From: Actinomycetota bacterium
GTDB lineage: Bacteria; Actinomycetota; Acidimicrobiia; Acidimicrobiales; Acidimicrobiaceae
DNA length: 26,123 bases
Reading direction: 5' to 3'
Assembly (NCBI GenBank): GCA_027318945.1
Contig: DAHVOF010000232.1
Span: 1-26,123, forward strand
Shown: positions 7,929-15,515 of the stretch, in pieces
Position numbering within the stretch: the first letter of the stretch is position 1
How the letters are laid out: every line of letters starts with the position of its first letter
Translations under genes and position numbers: made by a program
Notes under the pieces: model-generated
What the model was told of the DNA's origin: nothing
Database searches by the model: none
The model's input: the letters and a program-made list of their open reading frames with translations, nothing else

Positions 7929-9179
7929 ATGGACAGGAACGACACCGCAGTCGTCAACACTGGCGAGGGCTGGCGCAGAGGCGACAGGAAGATTGTTGGA
8001 CTGTTGACCTTCTCGCATGCGGTTCAACACTTCTATGCCGCTGGACTGGCGCTGACTTATCCGTTTGTAATCGCTCAGTTCCACGTCTCCTACTCGTCTC
8101 TCGGATTCGTGCTGGCGATATCAGGCATAGTAGGAGGCCTGCTTCAAGGAGCTGCCGGAATCGCCAGACGGTACTCCGCGCGCTTTCTTCTCACGGGCCA
8201 GAATTTGTCGCTGGCCGTCGCCACGCTTCTGGGAGCGGTATCGCCAGGCTTTGCGTTCTACGGATTCATGCGCTTCATGGGAGCGCTAGCCCTCTGGCCG
8301 CAACATCCGGTTGGTTCTGCGTATTTATCAGAGATGTTCCCGAAGAAAAAGGGTACGGTCCTCTCTTGGCATACTACGGGCGGCACGATCGGTACCCTTC
8401 TCATTCCGATCGCGACGACTTCAATCATTGCGAATTATGGCTGGCGAACCGCACTAGTCGCACTTTCAATTCCGATGGCAATCGGCGGCTTTGTGATTAT
8501 CGGCAAACTGCCGTTAGAGCCTAGTCACGTGAAAAAGTCGGATGCCGATGGGATGACCAGTCGGCAACCGGGTGATCCGTCAATGCTGTCGCTCGTTACT
8601 AAGAACAAATCGGCGATGATGGTGATTGGTGCATCGACCGTTTCCGCGGCCGGAAGGGGCTTGGGAGTGCTTAGCGCGTTCGTTCCAATCTACCTCAAGG
8701 ATGGTGCGCATTTATCGACGGTGACACTGGGACTGGTATACACGGTTCTTGTGGCTGGCGGGGTGGTAGGTCCTCTGATCGCGGGATGGCTATCCGATCG
8801 CATCGGTCGAAAGGGTGTGCTGATCTCTGCATACCTTGGTGGGGCGGCAACAATGATCCTCTTCGTGCAGCGATACTCCTCGACATGGGCGCTCGCAGGT
8901 ATATCGCTAATAATGGGACTCCTGGCATATTCTGAATCACCATTGATTCAGTCATTGTTTGCCGACTCCATAGGCGCAGGACAAGCGCGAGCCACTTTCG
9001 GAATCTTCTTTGCTATCGCTTACGGAGTGGGAGCCATTTGGCTTGCTTTGATTGGCGTGATTATCGATCGCTACGGCTTCCGAGCTGCGTTTTACGTGAT
9101 GGCCGGCTCGTTCGTAGTGTCCGCCATCATGATCACCCCGAAATTCGTCACATCATATAAACCCAATTCCAGTATCTGA
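7929..9179 (+). CDS. MFS transporter, fosmidomycin-resistance-like
   Basis: Encodes 416 residues with about twelve hydrophobic helices, the normal size for a proton-linked major facilitator. The first helix region reads LTFSHAVQHFYAAGL, similar to Fsr-like and other small-molecule exporters that begin with a His-containing helix. The loop between the two halves (about 195-225) is polar, and the second half carries the conserved loop GWLSDRIGRKG (about 286-296). The substrate cannot be told from sequence. A strong ribosome site, GGGGG, precedes ATG 7929 by 3 bases. It ends 4 bases from the convergent HxlR gene, which could be its regulator, though that is only proximity. Confidence 0.88.
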   Translation: MDRNDTAVVNTGEGWRRGDRKIVGLLTFSHAVQHFYAAGLALTYPFVIAQFHVSYSSLGFVLAISGIVGGLLQGAAGIARRYSARFLLTGQNLSLAVATLLGAVSPGFAFYGFMRFMGALALWPQHPVGSAYLSEMFPKKKGTVLSWHTTGGTIGTLLIPIATTSIIANYGWRTALVALSIPMAIGGFVIIGKLPLEPSHVKKSDADGMTSRQPGDPSMLSLVTKNKSAMMVIGASTVSAAGRGLGVLSAFVPIYLKDGAHLSTVTLGLVYTVLVAGGVVGPLIAGWLSDRIGRKGVLISAYLGGAATMILFVQRYSSTWALAGISLIMGLLAYSESPLIQSLFADSIGAGQARATFGIFFAIAYGVGAIWLALIGVIIDRYGFRAAFYVMAGSFVVSAIMITPKFVTSYKPNSSI

Positions 9180-9183
9180 GCGG

Positions 9184-9714
9184 CTAGGGCGCGTTCCCCT
9201 GGTGCTCTTCAAAATAGGAATTGGCCTTGAACTGGGTATAGACCTTGCGGTCTTGCTCGCTCATATCTTCACCTGCCGTCCAATCGACGTTATCGTAGCC
9301 ATTCGATAGCACCTCGTTGCAGCTTTTGCAGACTGCGTCGACTGAAATCTCTGATCCACAATCCTTGTGAACAATGCAAAGCGGATGCTCGTCGCCCTCG
9401 AAAGTGTGCTTATCGCCCCATTGCTTGATAGCGAACAGAACGATCTTTAGGTCCTTCCCGCTTTCAGTAAGCACGTACTCGTACCGCTTGGGCCTAGCCT
9501 GATACAACTCGCGTTCGAAAATACCGAAATCCGTCAAACGCCTAATTCTCGCTGAAAGGATATTGCGCGCAATTCCCAAATGCTCCTGGAAGTCATCAAA
9601 GCGTCTTACACCCATGAACGCATCACGCACTATCAACAGCGTCCACCAGTCACCTAAAATTTCGAGACTGCGCGCCATCGATGAACTAGAATTTTCAAAA
9701 CTTGTACGACGCAA
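9184..9714 (-). CDS. HxlR-family winged-helix regulator with Cys-rich tail
   Basis: DNA-binding regulator of 176 residues. The N-terminal RRTSFEN segment, then SLEILGDWWTLLIVRDAFMGVRRF, is the classic HxlR core, with the recognition helix at about 47-64 (LGIARNILSARIRRL) and a wing around KRYEYVLT. The Cys that usually precedes the first helix (NCSIA) is Ser here. The tail has C113, H116, C119, C129 and C132, which could bind zinc. The TTG start at 9714 is supported by GGGGAG 6 bases upstream and by the conserved RTSF N-terminus. It lies downstream of the EamA permease on the same strand and converges with the MFS gene, so it may control either exporter. Confidence 0.9.
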   Translation of the reverse strand: MRRTSFENSSSSMARSLEILGDWWTLLIVRDAFMGVRRFDDFQEHLGIARNILSARIRRLTDFGIFERELYQARPKRYEYVLTESGKDLKIVLFAIKQWGDKHTFEGDEHPLCIVHKDCGSEISVDAVCKSCNEVLSNGYDNVDWTAGEDMSEQDRKVYTQFKANSYFEEHQGNAP

Positions 9715-9747
9715 ATAGCACTCCCCTGTTCGTCAACCATCTTCAAG

Positions 9748-9755
9748 CAGATCTG
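9748..9755. promoter_or_regulatory. CAGATCTG palindrome upstream of HxlR gene
   Basis: A perfect 8-base palindrome 34 bases before the HxlR start, in the context TTCAGATCTGCTT on the minus strand. The same TTCAGATCTG occurs across the predicted transcription start of the cyclodeaminase-like gene (20394-20401). It could be an autoregulatory operator; this rests on pattern only. Confidence 0.25.
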
Positions 9756-9791
9756 AAACCTGCCACCCCCCCCGATATATCCCGTTGACCC

Positions 9792-10721
9792 TCACCGATG
9801 GCTCTTGCGTTCACGTGAGAGAAACTTATTTCCAAGATACTCAAAAGCTTCTTCGTCGGCAATCGTGATGCCTATTAGCACAAGCAGTCCTCCGGCAACA
9901 ACATTGAGAGTGACGGTACCGCCGAACAGCATCCACGCGATCACGGCGGCAAATATTGGCTCCGACGAAAAAATGACCGCAACCTGAGCTGAGGGCACGA
10001 TGGTCTGAAAGTGATTCTGTGCCCATAGCGCAATAGAGGTTCCCAGGATGCCGTTAAACAGCACCGCTAAAATTATTGGAAACGACGTCAGCACCTTCAG
10101 CCCGCCAACGCCGCCATCGCCTGCGGTGAGCGACAGAGCTGTGGAAATCACCGCCATCGTCGCTATCTCTACGAATGCCAGCCACATGGCATCGATTGAA
10201 GCCATGATCCTCTCGACGGCCACAATATCCACTGCAATCAGAAAGGCCGCAAGCAGAACCGCCGAATATCCCGACATCGGAGAAAACAGGCCTCTCCCGC
10301 CAACGATACCGAGACCCGCAATGGTAACGGCTATTCCAAGCCATACCTGTCTTGAAACGCCCTTTTTGAACAGAACCAATGTGATCACTGGGACCATTGC
10401 CACGTTGGTCCCGGTGATGAATCCAGTAGCAGCCGTTGTAACGGTTTTCAGGCCCAGCGACTGAAGAAAAAATATCCCGTAGAGAACTCCGCCGAGCAAA
10501 ACCGCCAGAAGCGTATTTCCAGCACTGATTGGAGCGCTTTTCTTTCGAGACAAAAACGGTACCAGTGCCAGGGTAGCGACTATAAATCTAAGCGCGAGAA
10601 AGCTGTTGACGCCAACTACCGCCAAAGCTTCCTTCGTGAATGACAGGGTAGCTCCCCAAACGCCAGCTACGATCAGCAGGCCGACCGCACCGAGTCCGGA
10701 TCTTGACATTTTAATACCCAT
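9792..10721 (-). CDS. EamA/DMT-superfamily permease
   Basis: Inner-membrane transporter of 309 residues with about ten hydrophobic helices arranged as two EamA repeats, as in drug/metabolite exporters. The first repeat starts at residue ~12 with AGVWGATLSFTKEAL, and the second half contains ILGTSIALWAQNHFQ and the conserved SSEPIFAAVIAWMLFG. The C-terminus is short and basic. The substrate is unknown. It starts 56 bases after the enoyl-CoA hydratase stop on the same strand and may share its transcript. ATG at 10721 is the first start; a second ATG four codons in (10709) is equally possible. Confidence 0.88.
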   Translation of the reverse strand: MGIKMSRSGLGAVGLLIVAGVWGATLSFTKEALAVVGVNSFLALRFIVATLALVPFLSRKKSAPISAGNTLLAVLLGGVLYGIFFLQSLGLKTVTTAATGFITGTNVAMVPVITLVLFKKGVSRQVWLGIAVTIAGLGIVGGRGLFSPMSGYSAVLLAAFLIAVDIVAVERIMASIDAMWLAFVEIATMAVISTALSLTAGDGGVGGLKVLTSFPIILAVLFNGILGTSIALWAQNHFQTIVPSAQVAVIFSSEPIFAAVIAWMLFGGTVTLNVVAGGLLVLIGITIADEEAFEYLGNKFLSRERKSHR

Positions 10722-10777
10722 CTCAGCACAGCCTGAAACAGGGCCCGGCGCAGGTCATCCGCGCCTCCAGCTGATGG

Positions 10778-11560
10778 CTATTCTCCTAGGAAAACAGCCT
10801 TGCCGGGACCGTTCGTGAGAAACGAGCTAACTCCGATTTGCGCGTCCTTCGTCCCAAAGACTTCGGAGAACACCAAACGCTCGACATCCAGCCCATGCTC
10901 CAGCGTTCCCGCCAAACCGGTATCGATAGCCTTCTTCGCAAGCCCCTGCGCAATGACGGCCCCTTTGGCGAAGCTGACGGCCCATTGATACGCTTCCGAA
11001 AACACTTTTTCGGGCTCACACACCTTGTCCACAAGTCCGATCTCCAGCGCCTCCTGGGCGGAGACTGCCCGGCCGGAATAAATGAGGTCCTTGGCTTTGG
11101 CAACTCCGACCAACCGCGCGAGCCTTTGTGTCCCTCCCCCTCCGGGTATGAGGCCCAGAAGGATCTCAGGCTGGCCAAGCCTTGAGTCGGTCGCCGCCAC
11201 CCTGAAATCGCAAGCCATTGCCAGTTCGCATCCCCCGCCCAGGGCAAAACCATTGATTGCGGCAATCGTCACTCTGGGGAGGCTTGCAATTTTATTTAGC
11301 ACTTGATGAAACATTCCGGCAGTTCCTACCGCCTCTGCCATGCCGGCGAACTCAGTAATGTCTGCACCCGCAGCGAAAATGCGCTCACCACCGTGTATGA
11401 CCACGGCGTGTGGTGGCGCCTCCACCAACTGGTCAGCAATTTCGCCGAGCTGTCGTAGCAGCTCCTTAGACAGGGCATTCGCCTTAGGCCTGTTCAAACG
11501 AACGACAGCGACCTTGTTTGAGTCGATCTCAACACTTACGAACTTCTCTATATCAGACAT
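10778..11560 (-). CDS. Enoyl-CoA hydratase/isomerase family protein
   Basis: Crotonase-fold enzyme that hydrates 2-enoyl-CoA esters in beta-oxidation-type pathways. The 260 residues match the family. The oxyanion-hole segments FAAGADI (62-68) and ALGGGCELAMACD (106-118) are present, and both catalytic acids are kept: E112 in GGGCELA and E132 in GQPEILLGLIPGGGG. This favours a true hydratase over an inactive relative. ATG 11560 is chosen because GGAG lies 4 bases before it; an in-frame GTG at 11581 would add seven unlikely residues. The gene begins 24 bases after meaB, so the two are probably one operon serving acyl-CoA metabolism. Confidence 0.93.
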   Translation of the reverse strand: MSDIEKFVSVEIDSNKVAVVRLNRPKANALSKELLRQLGEIADQLVEAPPHAVVIHGGERIFAAGADITEFAGMAEAVGTAGMFHQVLNKIASLPRVTIAAINGFALGGGCELAMACDFRVAATDSRLGQPEILLGLIPGGGGTQRLARLVGVAKAKDLIYSGRAVSAQEALEIGLVDKVCEPEKVFSEAYQWAVSFAKGAVIAQGLAKKAIDTGLAGTLEHGLDVERLVFSEVFGTKDAQIGVSSFLTNGPGKAVFLGE

Positions 11561-11584
11561 GTCACTCCTTTGATCAAACACACT

Positions 11585-12580
11585 TCATAAGGATTCGGGT
11601 CCCTTTTCCTCTTCAAAGCCGAGGAGATCCGATGCGATTGAGTACGGATCTATCTCACCACTCACCATCTCGGCCTTCCTCGCTTGAAATGACGGATCCG
11701 CTAACAATTGATCAACTTTCCTACTAACTTCAGCATGCACGATGCGGGTAAACTCCTCGAGGATTCGAGCCTCCCTCTTCCTTCTACCCGCTCCACTTCG
11801 CTCCAAGTAATCGCGATGAGACTCGATGGCATCGAAAGCGTCTTCGATCCCCTTTCCCTCAGTCGCGACCGTTTCGATAATCGGGGGAACCCAGCCTTCA
11901 AAGGTAGACATTTCGAGCATGAGCTCAAGATCCCGCCTCGTCTCTCTCGCGCCGTCTCTATCGGCCTTGTTAATTATGAATACGTCTGCCACCTCCATCA
12001 GGCCGGCCTTGTTGGCCTGGATCGCATCGCCCCAACCAGGTGTCATCACTACCACAACGGTGTCGGCCGCCCCCACCACCTCCACCTCGACCTGTCCGAC
12101 GCCTACGGTCTCGATGAGAACGTATGGAAACCCGACATGGGCCAGGAGCCGCGCGGCATCGGGAACAGCGAGAGCCAATCCTCCCAGATGCCCCCTCGTG
12201 GCCATGGAACGTATGAAGACGCCTTGATCCGTCGCATGCTCCTGCATTCTGACACGATCGCCCAGAATCGCACCGCCTGAGAATGGCGAGGTCGGATCGA
12301 TCGCTATGACCGCCACCTCCTGGGATCGCGCGCGCACCTGCGAGATCAGACGATCGGTAAGTGTGGACTTGCCTGCCCCAGGCGATCCTGTAATCCCCAC
12401 CAGATAGGAGTTGTCACCTTGACCCCAGGTCAACCTGGCCAATTCACGCGCCCCGAAGCCGCCCCTTTCCACGATGGAGATAAGCCTGGCCAAGGCGACT
12501 CGGTTCGACTGCTTTGCTTGCACCAATAACTGCGCGGGATCATCGACTCTCAATGGCTGTTGACTCCTGAAATTACTCAC
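11585..12580 (-). CDS. meaB: MeaB/ArgK G-protein chaperone of B12-dependent acyl-CoA mutase
   Basis: GTPase that loads adenosylcobalamin into methylmalonyl-CoA-type mutases and protects or repairs them. The 331 residues fit the family. Walker A is GSPGAGKST (65-73), followed by AIDPTSPFSGGAILGDRVRM (93-112), the switch segment ETVGVGQVE (157-165) and the base-recognition motif NKAD (204-207). An N-terminal helical arm and a C-terminal dimer arm complete the usual MeaB layout. The start is GTG 12580 with a poor ribosome site; TTG 12553, preceded by AGGAG, is an alternative. The likely client, the mutase at 17483-19147, is 5 kb away in another transcription unit. Confidence 0.94.
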   Translation of the reverse strand: MSNFRSQQPLRVDDPAQLLVQAKQSNRVALARLISIVERGGFGARELARLTWGQGDNSYLVGITGSPGAGKSTLTDRLISQVRARSQEVAVIAIDPTSPFSGGAILGDRVRMQEHATDQGVFIRSMATRGHLGGLALAVPDAARLLAHVGFPYVLIETVGVGQVEVEVVGAADTVVVVMTPGWGDAIQANKAGLMEVADVFIINKADRDGARETRRDLELMLEMSTFEGWVPPIIETVATEGKGIEDAFDAIESHRDYLERSGAGRRKREARILEEFTRIVHAEVSRKVDQLLADPSFQARKAEMVSGEIDPYSIASDLLGFEEEKGPESL

Positions 12581-12632
12581 AACTACATTTCACGTTACTT
12601 GAAAGCCCCCACCCAGATCCATTTCTGCAGAG

Positions 12633-13895
12633 CTAAAGTCGCTCGATGTCCGCCCCGACGGCCTTCAGGCGCCCCGGAAAATCTTCGTAGCCCCTTTCGA
12701 TGTGTGAAGCCCCGAGTAACACCGTCTCTCCGTCAGCCGCGAGCCCGGCAAGAGCCAAAGCTGCGGCGGCTCTAATGTCAGTTCCCTTGACTTGAGCGCC
12801 GGACAGCCGCGGGACACCGCGTATTACGGCGTGATGCCCCTGTGTCCTAATATCCGCACCCATTCTGCGCAACTCATCCACATATTTAAATCTTCCCGAA
12901 AACAGGTTTTCAGTTACAATCGATACGCCTTGGGCGACGCTCAAAAGCGTGACCATGAAAGGCTTGTAGTCCGTCGCAACTCCGGGATAGGGAAGAGTTG
13001 CCAGATCAGTTGCTTGCAGCCTCTCCCTGCAGATCACGTTGAGCCCTTCGGAGGTATGGGTGATTGTCAACCCGATCGCGGAAAGCTTCTCCAAGACCAT
13101 CTCCATGTACAGGCTTGGCGCACCGATGAGGTTCACATTCCCACCAGCCAGGCCAACTGCGGCAGCCATGCTAGCTGCTTCAACACGGTCGGCTATCACC
13201 CTGTGACGAGCGGGCATGAGTTCTTCCACGCCGTGAACTTCGATTCGGGATGTTCCAGCACCGGATATCTTTGCGCCCATGCCGTTGAGCATCCGGGCGA
13301 GATCAATTATCTCCGGCTCTCTGGCAGCGTTTTCGATGACAGTCGTCCCTTTTGCAAGAGCGGCGGCCATGAGAACGTTGTCCGTTGCGGTGTGGGATGG
13401 AAACTCGAGAACGACTTGAGTCCCGACCAATCCAGGAGTAGCCGCCGAAATATATCCATGCGCGGATTCGAAGCGGACTCCCATGGCCTCTAGGGCGTTC
13501 AGGTGGAAATCAATCGGGCGATGGCCGAAGTCGTCACCGCCGGGCACGGAAACCTCGCATCTGCGGTATCTTGCCACAAGTGGACCCATAACCACGATCG
13601 AAGCTCTGATCTTCTCTACCAACTCGTACGGAGCTCTAGGCACGAGATCCGCTTCGTCGGGTACCACGATGGTCAGCTTGCCGTCGTCGATCTGGGAAAC
13701 CTCGACGCCCATAGATCGCAGGAGATCCGACATTATAGCCACGTCAGCTATATCCGGCACGTTCTCGATCAAATGCTTCCCAGACGCCAGGAGAGTCGCC
13801 GCCATCAGCTTGAGCACGGAGTTCTTCGCGCCCTTTATTGAAATGTCCCCCTCAAGAGGGCGACCAGGTCGAATTATCAGCGCATCCTCGTACAA
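12633..13895 (-). CDS. murA: UDP-GlcNAc 1-carboxyvinyltransferase MurA, Asp type
   Basis: Adds enolpyruvate from PEP to UDP-N-acetylglucosamine, the first committed step of peptidoglycan synthesis. From TTG 13895 the protein has 420 residues, the family length, beginning LYEDALIIRPGRPLEG before the conserved GAKNSVLKL. The catalytic loop reads PGGDDFGHRPID: the residue that is Cys115 in E. coli is Asp here (residue 121), the form known to resist fosfomycin. The frame extends upstream to 14006, but that would overlap the divergent MFS gene and add 37 residues not seen in MurA. TTG 13895 has GGGAAGG 4 bases before it. It lies 52 bases upstream of meaB. Confidence 0.95.
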   Translation of the reverse strand: MYEDALIIRPGRPLEGDISIKGAKNSVLKLMAATLLASGKHLIENVPDIADVAIMSDLLRSMGVEVSQIDDGKLTIVVPDEADLVPRAPYELVEKIRASIVVMGPLVARYRRCEVSVPGGDDFGHRPIDFHLNALEAMGVRFESAHGYISAATPGLVGTQVVLEFPSHTATDNVLMAAALAKGTTVIENAAREPEIIDLARMLNGMGAKISGAGTSRIEVHGVEELMPARHRVIADRVEAASMAAAVGLAGGNVNLIGAPSLYMEMVLEKLSAIGLTITHTSEGLNVICRERLQATDLATLPYPGVATDYKPFMVTLLSVAQGVSIVTENLFSGRFKYVDELRRMGADIRTQGHHAVIRGVPRLSGAQVKGTDIRAAAALALAGLAADGETVLLGASHIERGYEDFPGRLKAVGADIERL

Positions 13896-13991
13896 TGGGC
13901 CTTCCCGGGTGGAGTAACATTCGTTTAGCTGCTTCAATGAATATAGACCATATCTGGCGACATGGGGCACAATGAAGCCCAGTGAGAGACG

Positions 13992-15515
13992 ATGCGCGAA
14001 AGACAAATTTCAAACAGTTTTAGCGCCTCAGAACTTGCGGGCTACGATCAAGAGCTCTCCGGAATCGTCAAGGAATCCAGAAACGGCTCGTCCAGGACGT
14101 TCACGTCCGATAGATCGATTTTCGATCACTACGAACGCACGCTGAACCCGGTTTCGGACACCCAGTGGCGAGAAGATATCCGGTTCACGCTGTACATTCC
14201 CGCCATCAGTTGGTTGCTCGCAATCGGCGTCAAACACCAATTCGGCACTTTTCACAAGAGAAATCGTTATCCGTTCTGGCATCCACCGACTCAGTTGGAC
14301 GCGGAAACGCTTCGGACCGTCTGGGCACTCATAGGCATGTCCTTTTTGAACAGCTATTACGCGACGCTCTTGGGCCAGCTGTTGACTTTCATCGCTAGCG
14401 AGTTCCGCAATACGACCGCCGCGCAAGGAATCGTCCTCGGGGTCTCCCGGCTGGACATACTCCCAGCGATGGTACTTCTCATCTTGGCGGACAGGATCGG
14501 GCGGAAAAAGATCATACTTTTTTCCACGGCAGCCGGGGCAATCTTTTCCGCACTTGGATCCATCGTCCCAAATATCTACTTTCTCGCAGCCGACCAGATT
14601 GCCGCAAAGGCGTGCGCGACCGCGTCAATTCTCCTCATTTCGATCATCTCGTCTGAAAAAGTGCCTTCAAATGCTCGAGCTTGGTCTCTGGCCGCGCTTG
14701 TGATAGGGTCTGCCTCCGGCGCAGGCGTCGCAGCAGCAATGCTGCCTCTTGCCGGTCTGTCAAGGGGCTCCTGGAGAATCCTATTCGCGGTCTCCATACT
14801 CGCTCTTTTCGCGATCAAACCGTTCTCCAGACATATCAAAGAGTCGCAACGCTTCGAGGTCCTGACTCACGAACCGCGCCAAGAACCTCGGATAGCTAGG
14901 TCACGGAAAAACCGCAACGCGCTCATCCTCCTCTCTGTATCGACTTTCCTTCTCAACGTTTTCTACATTCCCGCCTCACAGTTCCGAAACGAATTCCTCA
15001 GCCACGACAGGGGTTTTTCCGCCGGCGCAATCGGAATTTTCACTATCGTCACCGCTGCACCGGGAGGAATAGGGCTGGCCCTTAGCGGTAGGCTCTCGGA
15101 AACAAGGGGGAGAAGATTCGTAACAGCCGCCGCTTTAGTACTAGGCACGGGAGGGCTAATGCTCGGATTCCTATCACACGGGATCTGGATTTGGGTCTGG
15201 GCCCTCCTCGGCTCGATCATCGCGCCCGGGGTAATACCCGCTCTCGGTGTCTACCTTACAGAACTATTTCCGACAAGGTACCGAGGCACTGCCAACGGGA
15301 TAATCGGCATCTGGGCCAGGTTGGGTTCGATCGCGGGGGTATTGGCAGTTGGATTCCTCGGCTCGACATTGTACAACCAGGTCGGCACGCCACTAGCCCT
15401 TATGGGCTTGGGGCCGCTTTTGCTCGCAATCCTTGTTGTCGTGCGCTTTCCCGAGACTAAAGGCCTTCAGCTTGAAACAATCAATCCCGAAGACTCCGCC
15501 TTTCACGAAGATTGA
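13992..15515 (+). CDS. MFS transporter with long N-terminal extension
   Basis: Encodes 507 residues. The membrane core starts near residue 108, after a polar N-terminal extension of about 100 residues that includes one hydrophobic stretch (66-80) and a basic, aromatic segment around 88-97. The first-half signature LADRIGRKK (165-173) and the second-half LSETRGRRF and LFPTRYRGTANGI are those of sugar-porter and aromatic-acid MFS groups. The substrate is unknown. It diverges from murA with 96 bases between starts, and its last 13 bases overlap the end of the convergent S9 peptidase gene. A GAGAG ribosome site precedes ATG 13992. Confidence 0.88.
   Translation: MRERQISNSFSASELAGYDQELSGIVKESRNGSSRTFTSDRSIFDHYERTLNPVSDTQWREDIRFTLYIPAISWLLAIGVKHQFGTFHKRNRYPFWHPPTQLDAETLRTVWALIGMSFLNSYYATLLGQLLTFIASEFRNTTAAQGIVLGVSRLDILPAMVLLILADRIGRKKIILFSTAAGAIFSALGSIVPNIYFLAADQIAAKACATASILLISIISSEKVPSNARAWSLAALVIGSASGAGVAAAMLPLAGLSRGSWRILFAVSILALFAIKPFSRHIKESQRFEVLTHEPRQEPRIARSRKNRNALILLSVSTFLLNVFYIPASQFRNEFLSHDRGFSAGAIGIFTIVTAAPGGIGLALSGRLSETRGRRFVTAAALVLGTGGLMLGFLSHGIWIWVWALLGSIIAPGVIPALGVYLTELFPTRYRGTANGIIGIWARLGSIAGVLAVGFLGSTLYNQVGTPLALMGLGPLLLAILVVVRFPETKGLQLETINPEDSAFHED

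Noticed and set aside
11708..12280. Plus-strand open frame of 190 codons
   Set aside because: Entirely antisense to meaB, whose GTPase motifs are complete.
13896..14006. Upstream extension of murA to an earlier start
   Set aside because: It would overlap the divergent MFS start and add 37 residues absent from MurA proteins; TTG 13895 has a ribosome site and gives the family length.
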